Of a DNA stretch of 64,000 bases, positions 49,400-61,189 are shown piece after piece. The notes under the pieces were generated by a model, which made no database searches, was not told where the DNA came from, and worked only from the letters and a program-made list of their open reading frames with translations. Every line of letters starts with the position of its first letter. The first letter of the stretch is position 1. Location: the NCBI RefSeq assembly GCF_041260155.1, contig NC_091933.1, positions 7,962,501 to 8,026,500 on the forward strand. The letters run 5' to 3'. The stretch comes from Ptychodera flava (Eukaryota; Hemichordata; Enteropneusta; Ptychoderidae). Both the position numbers and the translations under genes were made by a program.

Positions 49400-52000
49400 T
49401 TCTATTTTATGGGCTGACTCTAATATTTGTTTAGATCAAGTTGTCAAAGTTAGGTCCACACCCCCGGGAGAAGGTTGGTTGCAAAATGATGGACCCATAC
49501 ACAACCAGTGCATGTCACTGTGTAAAAAAACTATTTTAAACGGTGGCGTTATAACCAATAGGCAACAATTTTATTGACAAGCTTTAACAATAGCACAGTT
49601 GTCTCAGTCTCCCCAGTGACATTACGTATATACAGCCTGGGGAAGGAATATTTGCATTAAAACAATGTGACATAATATTATCGATTTTACAGCCGAAAGG
49701 TATTGATTGGTAAATATTTTTGTGACAATCCATAGCGAACCTGCTGCAACATATTCGTAATATTATGATATAAATAAAACTGCATCATGAACACCTTTTA
49801 ATAGCCCACGGCCCATATTTTGTCACAAACTCTTCTTATTACGGCAACTTAGTGGCGCATTCCTTCAGAAAGGAAGGAAAACCAGAGACAATAAGAAAAA
49901 CCCGAACTTTAAAATGTTAGCATATATATAGTATATTAGCAGTAATTTTGCCGCATTTTCCAGTCTTTTGTTCTGTCTCTAAAAAGACATGCCGTAAAAC
50001 CTATCTGAATTATGCATGATGCTCTACTTTATCAGCACATCATGTGCGTGTTTTATATCTGATGTTGTCACTGACAGCTGTACTCTATCCAGGACAAGGA
50101 TTCGTTTGTGAACCATAATGTTACTCATTGTACGCAATGTATGTTGTTGGCGAAGCTAGTGTTGTGTGTTTCTGCATAATTTGGGGAGATGATTACGAAA
50201 ATGCACTCGTTTTATAACATCAATCAATCAATCACATTTCTGTATATGTCAAGGCCACCGTTGTAAATGAAAACAATGAAAAACAGCATTAAATATTACA
50301 GCTCTCTTTGAGACAGCATGTGTTACACGAGGTGTTTCTACATTGCTTAAACTACTTGATATATTTGTGAAAAAAACCATAATTTATCAAAACTGTGACA
50401 GTTAAACATTTCCGCAGGAAGGATAAGAAAGAAATCGATATGGACATACATAAGCTAACCGTGTCTGCTTTTTAATTGTGTCGAATTCACTGAAATTGTG
50501 AATGACATAGAAAATCGTATAGAAGACCGTAGCTTGTAGACTTGCCTTTAATTATTGATAATGCTTTTGCTTCAAAGCAAATATTATATTCACGACGATG
50601 CAATGTTTTACTTCTGGTTAGTATTTTCGATTTTGTGACCCCACTGTAAAGATGTTGGCATAGCTACAATTCAAACGAAATGTTATTTACAGGGGGCGCA
50701 ATGTATATATCTGTTGCCGAGCCAACTTCATACACATCGGCAGCAGTCCGGGTAATGCCTCATAGAGCACGGTACAATCGATCAATCAGCGAACCTCACT
50801 CGCCAACGTCAACCGTGTAATTCTAGGCTTATATACTGCAACGAGTTCGGAACTTTTCGGCTAGATTTTACCCTTTTTTGCACTCGGTTGTTTTAGATGT
50901 AGCGTTACGCATATGCTTCAGTATGGTCGAGATGGCGACCAAGACAAGTGGTTATTACATGAAAAATTACTTCTGTGGATCATGGTTTTCCTTGTCAGGT
51001 ATAGCTGCTAGAAATCAGGATTTGATGATTTAAGGCTATTGTAGGGGCTATTTTAAAACACTAACCGTGTAGTACCTTGTTTTCAGAGTTTGTCATCTTT
51101 TTGTTGCAGTAGATGGTAAGATGCAGTGCAGGGGGAAAACCGGATATTCGGTTGCCATGGCTACAATTTCAGGGTTAAAAATATGAGGAAATTTGTGGCA
51201 AAGATATCTATTGAACGAAAAGTCATACAAATACCGATTTTTTCTGTAGCATTCAGATGTATATGTATTACAATATGAACCTAAATCTATGACTGTATAA
51301 GATGTCAATATAAATTAAATCATAGTCATCTCGGTAAGATTGAAAAATTAATAAATTTCACAACTTTCCGTCAAGTTTCTACTATGACATGATTGGATGA
51401 CCTTGTTTTTTGAGGTTATTTTGTAAAGTATTTAATCACAACCATTCTTTCAAGAGTTATTACTGCCACAAGAAACGAATGCAGTACAAAACACAATTGT
51501 TAGGAATATTGGATTGAAATGTTTACAACATACAGGTGATACTCATACTTCATGCAAAGTTTACGACCTCAAAATAGGGTATTGGACAAGTTTAAATTGT
51601 CAGTTAGAATTCTATTTACAAAAGCCTGGTTTTAATTGCTTTCTAAGTGAAAAATGAACAGTGTTAATTATCAAAAAAACATTGTTTTTATAATCAGCAT
51701 GATAATGAAATTCATGTGAGATTCTTTACTTGTTATGTATATGGACACCATAACGTCTAATATGGTTTGTTTTCTGGTTTAATTGCTATACCTGAATAAA
51801 TCTTCATATGCCTTACAGTAATATCAACACAAAATATAAACAGAATCATTTGTTGCAAATTTCTTCCCGATTACTCATTGAGCTGGCTTTTTTAGACTGC
51901 AATTAGTCTCAAACTCACAATTTCCACAACGCCACATTTTTACCTCTGAAAAAGCTGCTTCAATAAGCAAGCAAATGGTCACTACTTCATACATGATGCC
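49400..52000. other. Upstream of CLCA-B, nothing recognised
   Basis: A/T-rich sequence with only short, unsupported reading frames. It includes the presumed promoter side of copy B (above 49,353), but no convincing core promoter motif was identified. Confidence 0.4.
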
Positions 52001-53084
52001 ATAACTCAACAAAGTTTTTAGGCAACCAAAAATAGCGATTTACCTGTTTTGAATATATAATTTGACTAAATAAAATTTGACCAGGGGTCAGTGGGAAAAA
52101 AAACACGATTTTTCTCGATTTTAGTTAATATTTTTTGAAGAATGATATAGCTTATTTGAAAGTATACATGTCGAGGGTGACAATGAAGGAAAAAAATAAA
52201 ATTTGATTTTTTGAGCATTTTGACCGACATTAGCCCAGACGATGGCCTTAATGATTTTCGCTGATTGGTCGATCGTACTTTGCTCCCGGCCATTCGGACA
52301 TAACCAGGACTGGTCAGGTCAGATCGAGATGTCATTTCGAAGCGAACACACGTGAACTTTTAACCCTAATTATATATACAGTATGCGATTGGTTCTTGCC
52401 TTAACCATCATTACATATACGGTACGCATTTGCTCTTTCCCACAATGCTCTATTGAGACATTACCCGGACTGGTCAAAACAAGATATCGCTGTTGTGAGT
52501 GTTAATGTCTGAAGATGGTGGTTCGAAATATTCGGAGAAATACTAGTACGCTTCTATTCAATCCCGCTCTTTGTCGTAAAATATCGAGTTTCGTGATCCT
52601 GCAATGTACAACTACACAAACGTGAATGAATTCAGACTTTTCTAGAAAGACCAAAACGGCAGACGCCATCCAGCGATCAACATCACGGTGTTTGGAAGCT
52701 GTGGTTTGAAAGCGTGGTGCACTAAAGTCGTATTGTTCCAAATGACAACTTCCTCACGAAACTTACTTTGATGTCAGATATAAACTCTTTGCTTTAGTGA
52801 AATTTATGGCACAAACAATAATTTGAATCTACATAAAATTGCCTTTGTAATTTTTTTGAAGTTAAAACTCTTAAAAAGTCATTCATTCGACTTTATATAT
52901 AGAAGATAACGGGTGTTTTAGCCTTATTGTCCCTGTATCTGAAACAACAAGCTTGTCAAAATTGTCGCTTCACATACTTTCACTGAATTAAATTCATCAA
53001 AATCAACCTCTTTTCATTTTTACCGCTCAAAAGTATCTGGAACTGTAAGGAAATATGAATAACATCGAGGGCCAAGTGCAAGAG

Positions 53085-53487
53085 GGGCGTAACTCACTTT
53101 TTCAACAAACTGAGTTAGAGGGAATAAAGGTTTTGAAAGAATCTAGCCCTCAAAATCAATTTGTTTGTAGCTAATGGTTTTCTTGGCAAAGGATATTGTC
53201 ATAGACATATAAACTGTGATAAACGAATTTTATTATCAAAAAATCATTTTTATGTCTTGCACTTGCATTTTGAGCGAAAAAGGAAGTACCTAATCATGAG
53301 TTTATAGGGCGTAACTCATCATATGGTACTTCTTTTATGCACAGGTCGATTTTCATGAATAGCATCCTCATTATAAGACGTTTTTACATTTTGATGTTTT
53401 TACCTTTTGCCCGTGTGAAACAGTGCGTAAGTATGGAGTTACGCCCTTAGTGCACTGACTTTCTCGTGCAAAAATGGGCGTAACTCA
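53085..53487. repeat. GGGCGTAACTCA motif four times in 400 bp
   Basis: GGGCGTAACTCA at 53,085-53,096, 53,307-53,318 and 53,476-53,487, and its complement with one change (GGAGTTACGCCC) at 53,435-53,446. Intervening sequence is A/T-rich and differs, so this is not a tandem duplication. Function unknown. Confidence 0.7.
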
Positions 53488-54994
53488 AGTTACATCGGTC
53501 CATGGCAATATGACTTACATTGACTATTTTTTACTCAAAATTTTCACACAAGATGCACCTCACATTCCCGAACAAAAATATATCAACAACTCAAGTTTTG
53601 GCCATAACATCATTTACTTCCTCTTGTACTCAGTCATAGAAATTTAAGGCTGATGAAAAATTGCAGTAATTAATCATTTTATGAGAGCATTAATTTCAAG
53701 TCTAATAGTAATAATTATTCTCCACTGGCTGATGGTCATAAATAGTGAACATTTTACGAGCTAAAGAAGATGTGTTTATAATATTCTTTAAAACATTTGT
53801 ATGAATGCTTTCATTAAGAACTATAAACGAATCACAGGCGAGGATATACATTTATTTCAATCTTTTAAAGTTGGAACTCATGTACTTTGATACTTTTCTA
53901 ATTTTTTTTTTTTTCTGGATCTAGTGCGTATACCCGCCTCACGTCTTGACACAAGTATAGATGAGTTGTGTCCTTGCCTTATTACAACACCCTGGCTTTG
54001 TAGAGTAACACAAAGTTAGTCGTTTAGCAAGTCTTCCTTTCTATATATACATTCGTTCAGTTAAAACAACCGTGAATCGGCGCGCACGTATTGTCATTGG
54101 ATATCAGTCTTAATGCACCTCGCAGAGCCCGCATGACAGCGTCACTGAGAGCATGCCTGTCGGATCAGGCCACTTTGCGGTTTCAGTCAGTGAAACGTAA
54201 GCTCCCCTTGAAACAAGCTACCTTTATAGAATACAAAAGATCAGTTTGCACTCTTGTAGCCGCCGGGAGCACATCATGGCATGATGCGTTTTGTTTTCAC
54301 GAGATTTCCTACAACAGAGAAACCAGATCTCACGCAAATTTTAACAACCCTCATGGCTCCCTTGACGTATGCAGTGAACTTGCCTTATCATGGACTGAGC
54401 ATTTTGGTTCCTCTCCGTAACTGCTTTGTCCAACTCTGCTCTTGCATTCTGATGTCTCTGCGCAGGCTTCAATTGTAGTTGTACACATACATGTGTAGGT
54501 TTGTATATTTACTTTACGAAAACATCGCGTATACCTCTTTGGCGCACTGCCAACATGGTTTACGAATAATGTCAGTGCCTGATCTCGTCAACGACAACTA
54601 AACGACAGCTAAATTCTGTGCTTACTGTTTCATTCTCAATGGTTGGGCAGTCCTAAGTGCACTCATAACAGATAAACGGGGAAGACTTTGTGCAAGGCTA
54701 TTAAATTTTGGACGTATTTTCATCTAATTGAAATGACCGAAATGCTCTTTATATAGCACGCTCAGTGCACGTTCATTTAATCGATTTTTGACACTACCCA
54801 ACATACCTAATATCGCCTCCTTGCTACAAGCAGTCGATGACCTTACCTCTAACCTCATGTACTTGTGTATACCAGTGTACCATAACTTTTTCCTTGCATT
54901 CAGATTCCATTTCCGGTTCAACCAATCTTGGTAAATATTTTCAAATTTCCTTAAATTTTGTAAATGTGTCAGAATTATATTGCCTATTTCTTTT

Positions 54995-56825
54995 TTAAGC
55001 CAACTGGCCACCCAAATTCAAGGAAATCCACAATTGACTGTAGTTTAGTCCTTGAAGACGTGCACGCCATGCAGGAATGTTCAGAGATGAAGGAACGGGA
55101 ATGCGAAGCCCTGCAAAATTTGGCCTGCCCGAGTTAAACACTGCATGGTGCGTACTTACTAACCAATCTACAGAAATGCGAGGGCTGGGTGGCCAGGAAG
55201 CAATATGAGGGGGAATCCAGTGAGGGATGTGAGGAAAGTTAACTTTGACAGTGGAATTTGGTGGCAATGCAAAATTCCCTTATATGAAACCGTAGACACT
55301 GTTCAAAACTTGAGGCAATGTTACATTTGATGAGTAATCTAGAGATTGTTGAACAATAACAATAAATGGTTTGAAACTAGGATCAAGTGAGTATGCCTTT
55401 GAATCTTCCAAATGATGGAAAGTTGATGTCTCTAATGGTTCGGTTGTGCAAATTGACCCTTGGTTTACATACAATGGAGGTTGTTCCAATGCCACCTGAC
55501 TGGGCAAATTCACCTCTTTTACATGGACAAAATGATCACTATCGAAATCACTATCAACTACAAGATGGGAAATTGTGAAAGAATTTCCAGTACTAAGCTA
55601 AACAATAGGAGCAAGACTCTCAAGGCTGTGACCCTGGCCCTCAGAAACCAATTGTCAATCTTTGTGTGAACTTTTTTGTTTTTGTTCTCTGTACTCTCTG
55701 TCATTGCATGGACAGCCAATGGAAGCATGCCTTGCCTCTTGTTGTCTGAAGCGCAAGCAGGCTGAACAAACATGCTTCTCTAAACTACCATCTACTATGT
55801 GGTCATCTGACTGACTACATTTGTTACTCTGAAAGGCATAACAATACCTCACACGGCGTGCTTTTTATTCTTAGCAACCATTTGTGATATGTTAGGCTGT
55901 GGGGGTTTCTTACAAATCTGGTGTGTTGTGATATGTTAGGCTGTGGGGGTTTCTTACAAATCTGGTGTGAATATTGTCAAAAGAATCTCCCCACTCCAAC
56001 AACCCTTGTTCTAAATATTGCAAAATAATAGAATGATACTTTCGTACTCGATCCCATGGGTACAATTGAGCATCTGTTACAATATTCTGTAAGTGGCTTA
56101 GCCTATGTAAGGCGGTATTACTACTAAGGTTCATGCTTAATATTATTTCAAGCTCTCCAGAAACTAGCTGTGCTAATGTCATATCGTCATATGTTAAGGC
56201 ATCTGGCCTATTAGGAGTTGGGTCTGTAATGAACTCGTGAGGCCAGGGTATATACTTCTTAACTCAATCAGTGGGTTTTCGTTTTGCTCCACTCTTAATA
56301 CGTTTACCTTTGGTGACGGTCAATGTACTACTGTGTTTGCTACTTTTACTGTTGCCGTTCGCACCTTTCGCCCTGGACTTCAGATTCTTGTGTACGGCAG
56401 TGGCACTTGCCTTGTATTCGCCGTCGGAACTGCCACTGGTGCTGTCTTCTATATCGGACTTTGGCGAACTTGTAGAACTCACGACTAGAACCTGCGTCCG
56501 GTTATCGTGGTGGTCTGTGACGTCATGGCCTTCGGCTTGCACGATTTTCATTACGTCTGCAATTTTGCTCGATATATCTTGAACTTGCGTTGTATTACGC
56601 ATCTAATTGTTTTTGAACACTGCTGCCTGTCGAAGCACGTTTGACTGTCTTCTTACCAAGACCCGACGTCTTGAAAGTTGCCTTCGGTCTTGCGCCTGCT
56701 CGGAGAATTCGTGATTGACCAGGAGCTGTATCGTTAGTGCTGATGGCGGGAACGGCAGAATCGACTGCCTCATCATGTTCCGTTTCGGACGCCTCGATAT
56801 CTTGAGCATTTGCTCCGGCAGCCAT
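54995..56825 (-). pseudogene. Gag-like ORF of a retroelement, frameshifted
   Basis: Minus-strand frames run in order from 56,825 to 54,995. First comes an acidic, Ser/Lys-rich low-complexity N-terminus. It is followed by a central segment (DDMTLAQLVSGELEIILSMN, then LYPWDRVRKYHSIILQYLEQ), a Cys/His stretch like a zinc knuckle (near 55,850-55,700: CSQSDDHI, KHVCSACL, GCPCN), and a terminal segment with NIPAWRARLQ and, in a shifted frame, IVDFLEFGWPVG. The order and the closing motif match Gag-like proteins of tyrosine-recombinase (DIRS/Ngaro-type) and related invertebrate retroelements, as I remember them. At least three frame breaks are present, one in an A-run near 56,600. No reverse transcriptase or recombinase is seen downstream. 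Confidence 0.55.
55882..55969. repeat. 44-bp tandem duplication in the gag remnant
   Basis: TGTGATATGTTAGGCTGTGG with the following GGGTTTCTTACAAATCTGGTG occurs at 55,883 and again at 55,927. The unit is not a multiple of three, so it shifts the frame. Confidence 0.9.
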
Positions 56826-57662
56826 ACTTCTGAAGCTGGGGATACTTGTGCAGTGAGAAATATAACTGTGCGTCAGTAGTGTAACGTCGTGCTGATTTCT
56901 CGACGAAATTTGTCTCTAAAAGAAAATTGAAATGGGAGCAGCTGGAAAAACATGTGACCGAAGCAAGCATATAAACGATCTGAGTAACATAGAGGGCTAG
57001 ACTAGACATTTAAGGTTGCTAGAGGGCGCACTAGCTCCTGGGATGTAATTAAATCAAATGACACATTTATAACACTTTGTTTGAGAGAAATACAGACAGA
57101 TTGGCAGACAATCTGACTGAAAAAATGTAGAGAGGCTCAGAGAGACAAACTCATGAGATTACGTCGTCTGCTCAAACATACGTTTATGTGTGACTACCAG
57201 TAATTGGTGGGGTCGTCATGAAATAATTCAATCCAAGATCTGTCACCTTTTTAGATGTGTGTTTTGCACAATCCTTGGTGCGATCACGGTCCCAGGACCG
57301 TGATACGATACCCATAATTTATCAACTTAAGTTTATTGTATTAAAATCGATGACTGTGCTGTGTCCGTGGGTGACCGTATGCATACCGATAGATTACTTA
57401 CTATGCACTCCACACTGCAGCAACTTAAGCACGGCCATATAAACGTTACCCAAGGTGCGTGAAACCACGCCTGCATTCCCGATTTATGATTTTGCTAACA
57501 CGTACACCTTTATTTGTCATCGCATACGTTCGGCTTCTCTTTCATTTCCCCGTGTTGTGCATGTAAGACACCTTTAACTAACACCCCAGTGCAAAAAAAA
57601 TACGGCGCACCATTACGAAACGACGAAGCTGATCGAATCTAAGATTGGGACACCAGGTGAAA

Positions 57663-60256
57663 ATGCGGAAGGCGAAACTTTTTCAAGTCTTCTCAGTTGT
57701 TTTGATTGCATGCACCGCGATAGAGTCAGCCTTAACTCGGTCTAAGATAAAACTGCAAAATAACGGATACACGGGCATTGTGATCGCCATCAACGAAGAC
57801 ATTCCTGAAGACGTTGCCATAGTGAACAACTTACAGGTACGTGGAAAATTGGTTTAAATTAAGACATTAAGATGATTTACTATTATCAATTAAAATTATA
57901 ACCGTGGATGAATTAGTAACGTTACAGTGCAGATATATTGAAACAAATCAAGTTCTTAAACATTTATCACACTTGCGCTGTACTTCCTTTAAGTTAGTAT
58001 TGTCCTCGTTACTTTTGTGTCAGTTGGATATCTTATTGTCACACTTCGAGGTCTCCAATTTGATCTTAATCATGGGTCACCTAACGAATTGCACTAGGAA
58101 CACGATTGGAACTAATTTGGGATAATGGGATCTTCATATTTTTCAAATTTCTAAAAAGTGTTAGGTGCCATATAGCTGAATGTCGCAATACTACAAATTA
58201 CTCATAAAAGCAAGTGTGTGATCTAAAAAGAAAAGCAAATGAGCTTACATTTTTAGGTGAAAACGACCTTACTTCACTATCCAATAATCCCAAATTAGTT
58301 CCAATCGTGTTTAGGTAAAATTGAAGGCTGAGCTTCTATTAAAGGTTTTACGTCGGCAATGTATTTCCTTATTAGTAACGTTCGAACTTCCGCCAACCAA
58401 ACAACATGGGCCACGGATGTTAATGTTGTCACTCACTGCCCAATATCTGTCCATGTCTGAAAAACAATTCCACTGAACTATCAGTATGAACTTCTAGCAT
58501 ATCCTTGTGTGTGTGTTTGGGGACAGGAAATCTTCACCAATGCCTCAAGGATCTTACACCGGGCCACGAAGAAGCGAGCATTCTTCAAGGACATCACGAT
58601 CCTGTTGCCGGAGACCTGGGGCGACAGTCTGACGAGCGAGTCGGCCACCAGCCAAACATTCGACACGGCCAACATCATCGTCGACAAGCCAAACGGTTTG
58701 TGGGGAGACGATCCCTACACAAATCAGCTCGGCTCATGCGGAGAAGAAGGCGAGTACATACATCTAACTGCGAATTTCCTCGGCGATAAAGACTGGGCCT
58801 GGGAGACATTTGGAGATCCCGGTAAGTTGGCAAGGACGCTATTATTGAGATATATAATCAGGGTATTAAGTTGTCCCCTAACCTTTATTGGACTGAGCAA
58901 TCGCATAAAACTGACTTACAGGTTATGACCTTAGAGCGTATAGACTGTGCAAAGCCAATTATTCATTAAAACAACAGTCGGGTATTGTTACATTTGTAGA
59001 TACAATCTATATGTTTGTAATGACTAATAAAACTGTCATTGTTGACAGCTATAGTCTGGACTTTAAATTATTTGTTAACAATTGCATCGTATATAGCCAT
59101 TGTACTCTACGCGTCGTGTTTCAAGGCAGGCATTTTATATGAAAAAATTAACTGAAATTTACAGTTATTTCCCCCTTAACAACTCATCTCCTAACGGATT
59201 CAGCGAGGGTGCTTGTACACGATTGGGACACTATCAATGGGGTCTTTTCGACGAGTATTCCACCGGCGACGACAATCATTTCTACCTCAACGACAAGGGA
59301 CACGTTGCCGTCACAAAGTGTTCGAGCCACGTTGCGGGCAACGCCCTCGACGTTAGGAACGGTAAAGAATGCAACAAGAACCCCGAGGCGGGAATACTGC
59401 CGGACAAATATTGCCGCTACTATCCGGACCTCCAGAAAAATCAGGCCACGAGCTTTACGGAAACTGTGAGTATGAGACTGTACACGTTAAGCCAGCACAA
59501 ATTCGAAAGTCAATTCATCATATTGCCTGTAATTTAAACTTAGTTTGTCACTTGACCTGTACATCAAGCTTGCTTTTAAATTGGAAGTTGAGTAATTTGG
59601 TCGGCATATATATTGTAATTTACATTTGTTGTAAATGTACCATTTTTGCTGTAATTATTGCAAATCTGAAATTAAAAAAATACTTTTCTTTAAATTAAGA
59701 AGACTATTCTAATCTTACCGTTCAGATATATTTGACAATCATCATGTCGACGGCTGCGGTGGTAGCGACGACGACGGTAATCATGGATGGTGGTGGTGGT
59801 GGTGGTGGTGGTGGTGGTGGTGGTGATGATGATGATGATGATGCTGATGATGCTGATGATGCTGATGATGCTGATAAGGAGGAGGATTAAGATAAAAAGA
59901 ACATCTCAAGTACTTCTTTGCCATTCGGGCACGGATGCTCCCGGCGATGTAGAATCACCGTCGTATATTGTTTCGGCCACTATTGAATATGATGACCCGG
60001 ATGAAATCATTATCACGACTGAGGCCCCGGACACAACGCTTGACACTGAAATAACCTCCCGTTTCCATACTACTGCTCCTGATCTTATCTGCCAAATCGG
60101 AAGCGTTCATGCAGAGGGGAGAAATATCGAATTTCCTAGCCATTGGTTGCTCAGTCGCAGGTGTCCTGCTTGTGATTACAGCGGTAATCATTAAAGTGCT
60201 TGAATAAAGTCAAGTATTTCCCCGATGAAGAAGGAGTAGAAAACAACGCCTTCAGA
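57663..60256 (+). pseudogene. CLCA copy C, middle deleted and frameshifted
   Basis: Recognisable pieces: exon 1 57663-57836 (signal peptide FQVFSVVLIACTAIESA, then LQNNGYTGIVIAINED), exon 2 58527-58821 (295 nt as in A and B, YTNQLGSCGEEGEYIHL), exon 3 59204-59465, and the distal part of the last exon from about 59,885. Exon 3 lacks one G in the GATTGGGACAC run, which breaks the protease motif. In the original frame that motif would read HDWGH, so the catalytic Glu of HEXXH is also replaced by Asp. Exons 4-10 (VWA, beta-sandwich, first FN3 part) are absent; only about 420 bp lie between exon 3 and the last-exon fragment, much of it GGT/GAT microsatellite. The last exon has at least two more frame breaks, and the tail after the membrane helix is lost. 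Exon 1 and 2 splice sites look intact, so a truncated transcript is possible. Confidence 0.8.
59789..59878. repeat. (GGT)n(GAT)n microsatellite at the copy C deletion junction
   Basis: About 12 GGT repeats run into GAT and GCTGAT repeats. Homology to the last exon of copy A starts immediately after (about 59,885, AGAACATC and TACTTCTTTGCC), so the microsatellite sits where exons 4-10 are missing. Confidence 0.95.
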
Positions 60257-60940
60257 GCTGCCGAGTGATTATCCGTTCAGTGGGACAATAATATCAAGAT
60301 CCTATCACGTCAGTTACAGTTGGCAGTGAAAAGGACTCTGGGGAATAAACGTGCTCGATTCCCTATCTAAATCTATGATATTCAATTAAAACATTATTAG
60401 CTACCTATTTCCGATGGTCTCCCTTAAATTAACGCTTAACACATGCAATCATTGATTATTTGAACCCACACTGTTATTATCGGTCAAAATAGTACGTTCA
60501 GGCTAACATGTTGACCTTATCGAAGGATTAGTCTCAATCGGTCGACATCACGCGATAGTGAATGGACATAAGGCACACCACATTTCTAGGTACCGTTTAA
60601 CAGCTCCCTGTGAATAAGCCAACTTACCTCTAAATTATAGGTATATGTTACAACAAGATTTAATAACTAAAACGACAGAACTAACGACTGTGCCTTAATA
60701 ATACATTCCTACAAACCAGTATTGGAAAATCGATGACAAATAACTGTTACATCAATTTTTTTAAGTCTTTCAAATGGTATGATGACACGTCCACAGATGC
60801 GCAATCAAATGGTATTTTTTAATTGTCATTACACTTATAGACAAAATATGAAAAAAAATTACTAAAACAAATTCAGAACCACGTCTAGCATAAAATACCT
60901 GCCGAAAACGCTGTTGATGTTATGGCACGTTCAAAGTACT
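60256..60940 (+). repeat. 3' flank of copy C shared with copy A
   Basis: Collinear with 24,902-25,930 (see that entry). An AATAAA is present at 60,344-60,349, at a place where copy A has AATGAA. Confidence 0.8.
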
Positions 60941-61189
60941 TAATTTTGAAGTGTAATGGAATAACGTAATTATATATTTTCCCCTACGAATAATTTTAAG
61001 CTACATGCAGTCTTGCTATTCCCTTAAATGAGAGACCAGAAAAAAAGAAAGAAAACACAGAAAGAAGAAAAGTTTACCGTAAAAAAGTTGACAAAAGCTC
61101 CCCACATTTCAACATATATCCTTTGTCTATCTTGTGAGATGCTACATACTTTTCTGTTTTGCAAACAGATTTCACGCACAATTAAAACT

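Noticed and set aside
54091..54420. Plus-strand frame of 109 codons
   Set aside because: No motif, no splice context, no neighbour that supports it.
56271..56582. Plus-strand frame of 103 codons
   Set aside because: Antisense of the gag-like N-terminus; no family features.
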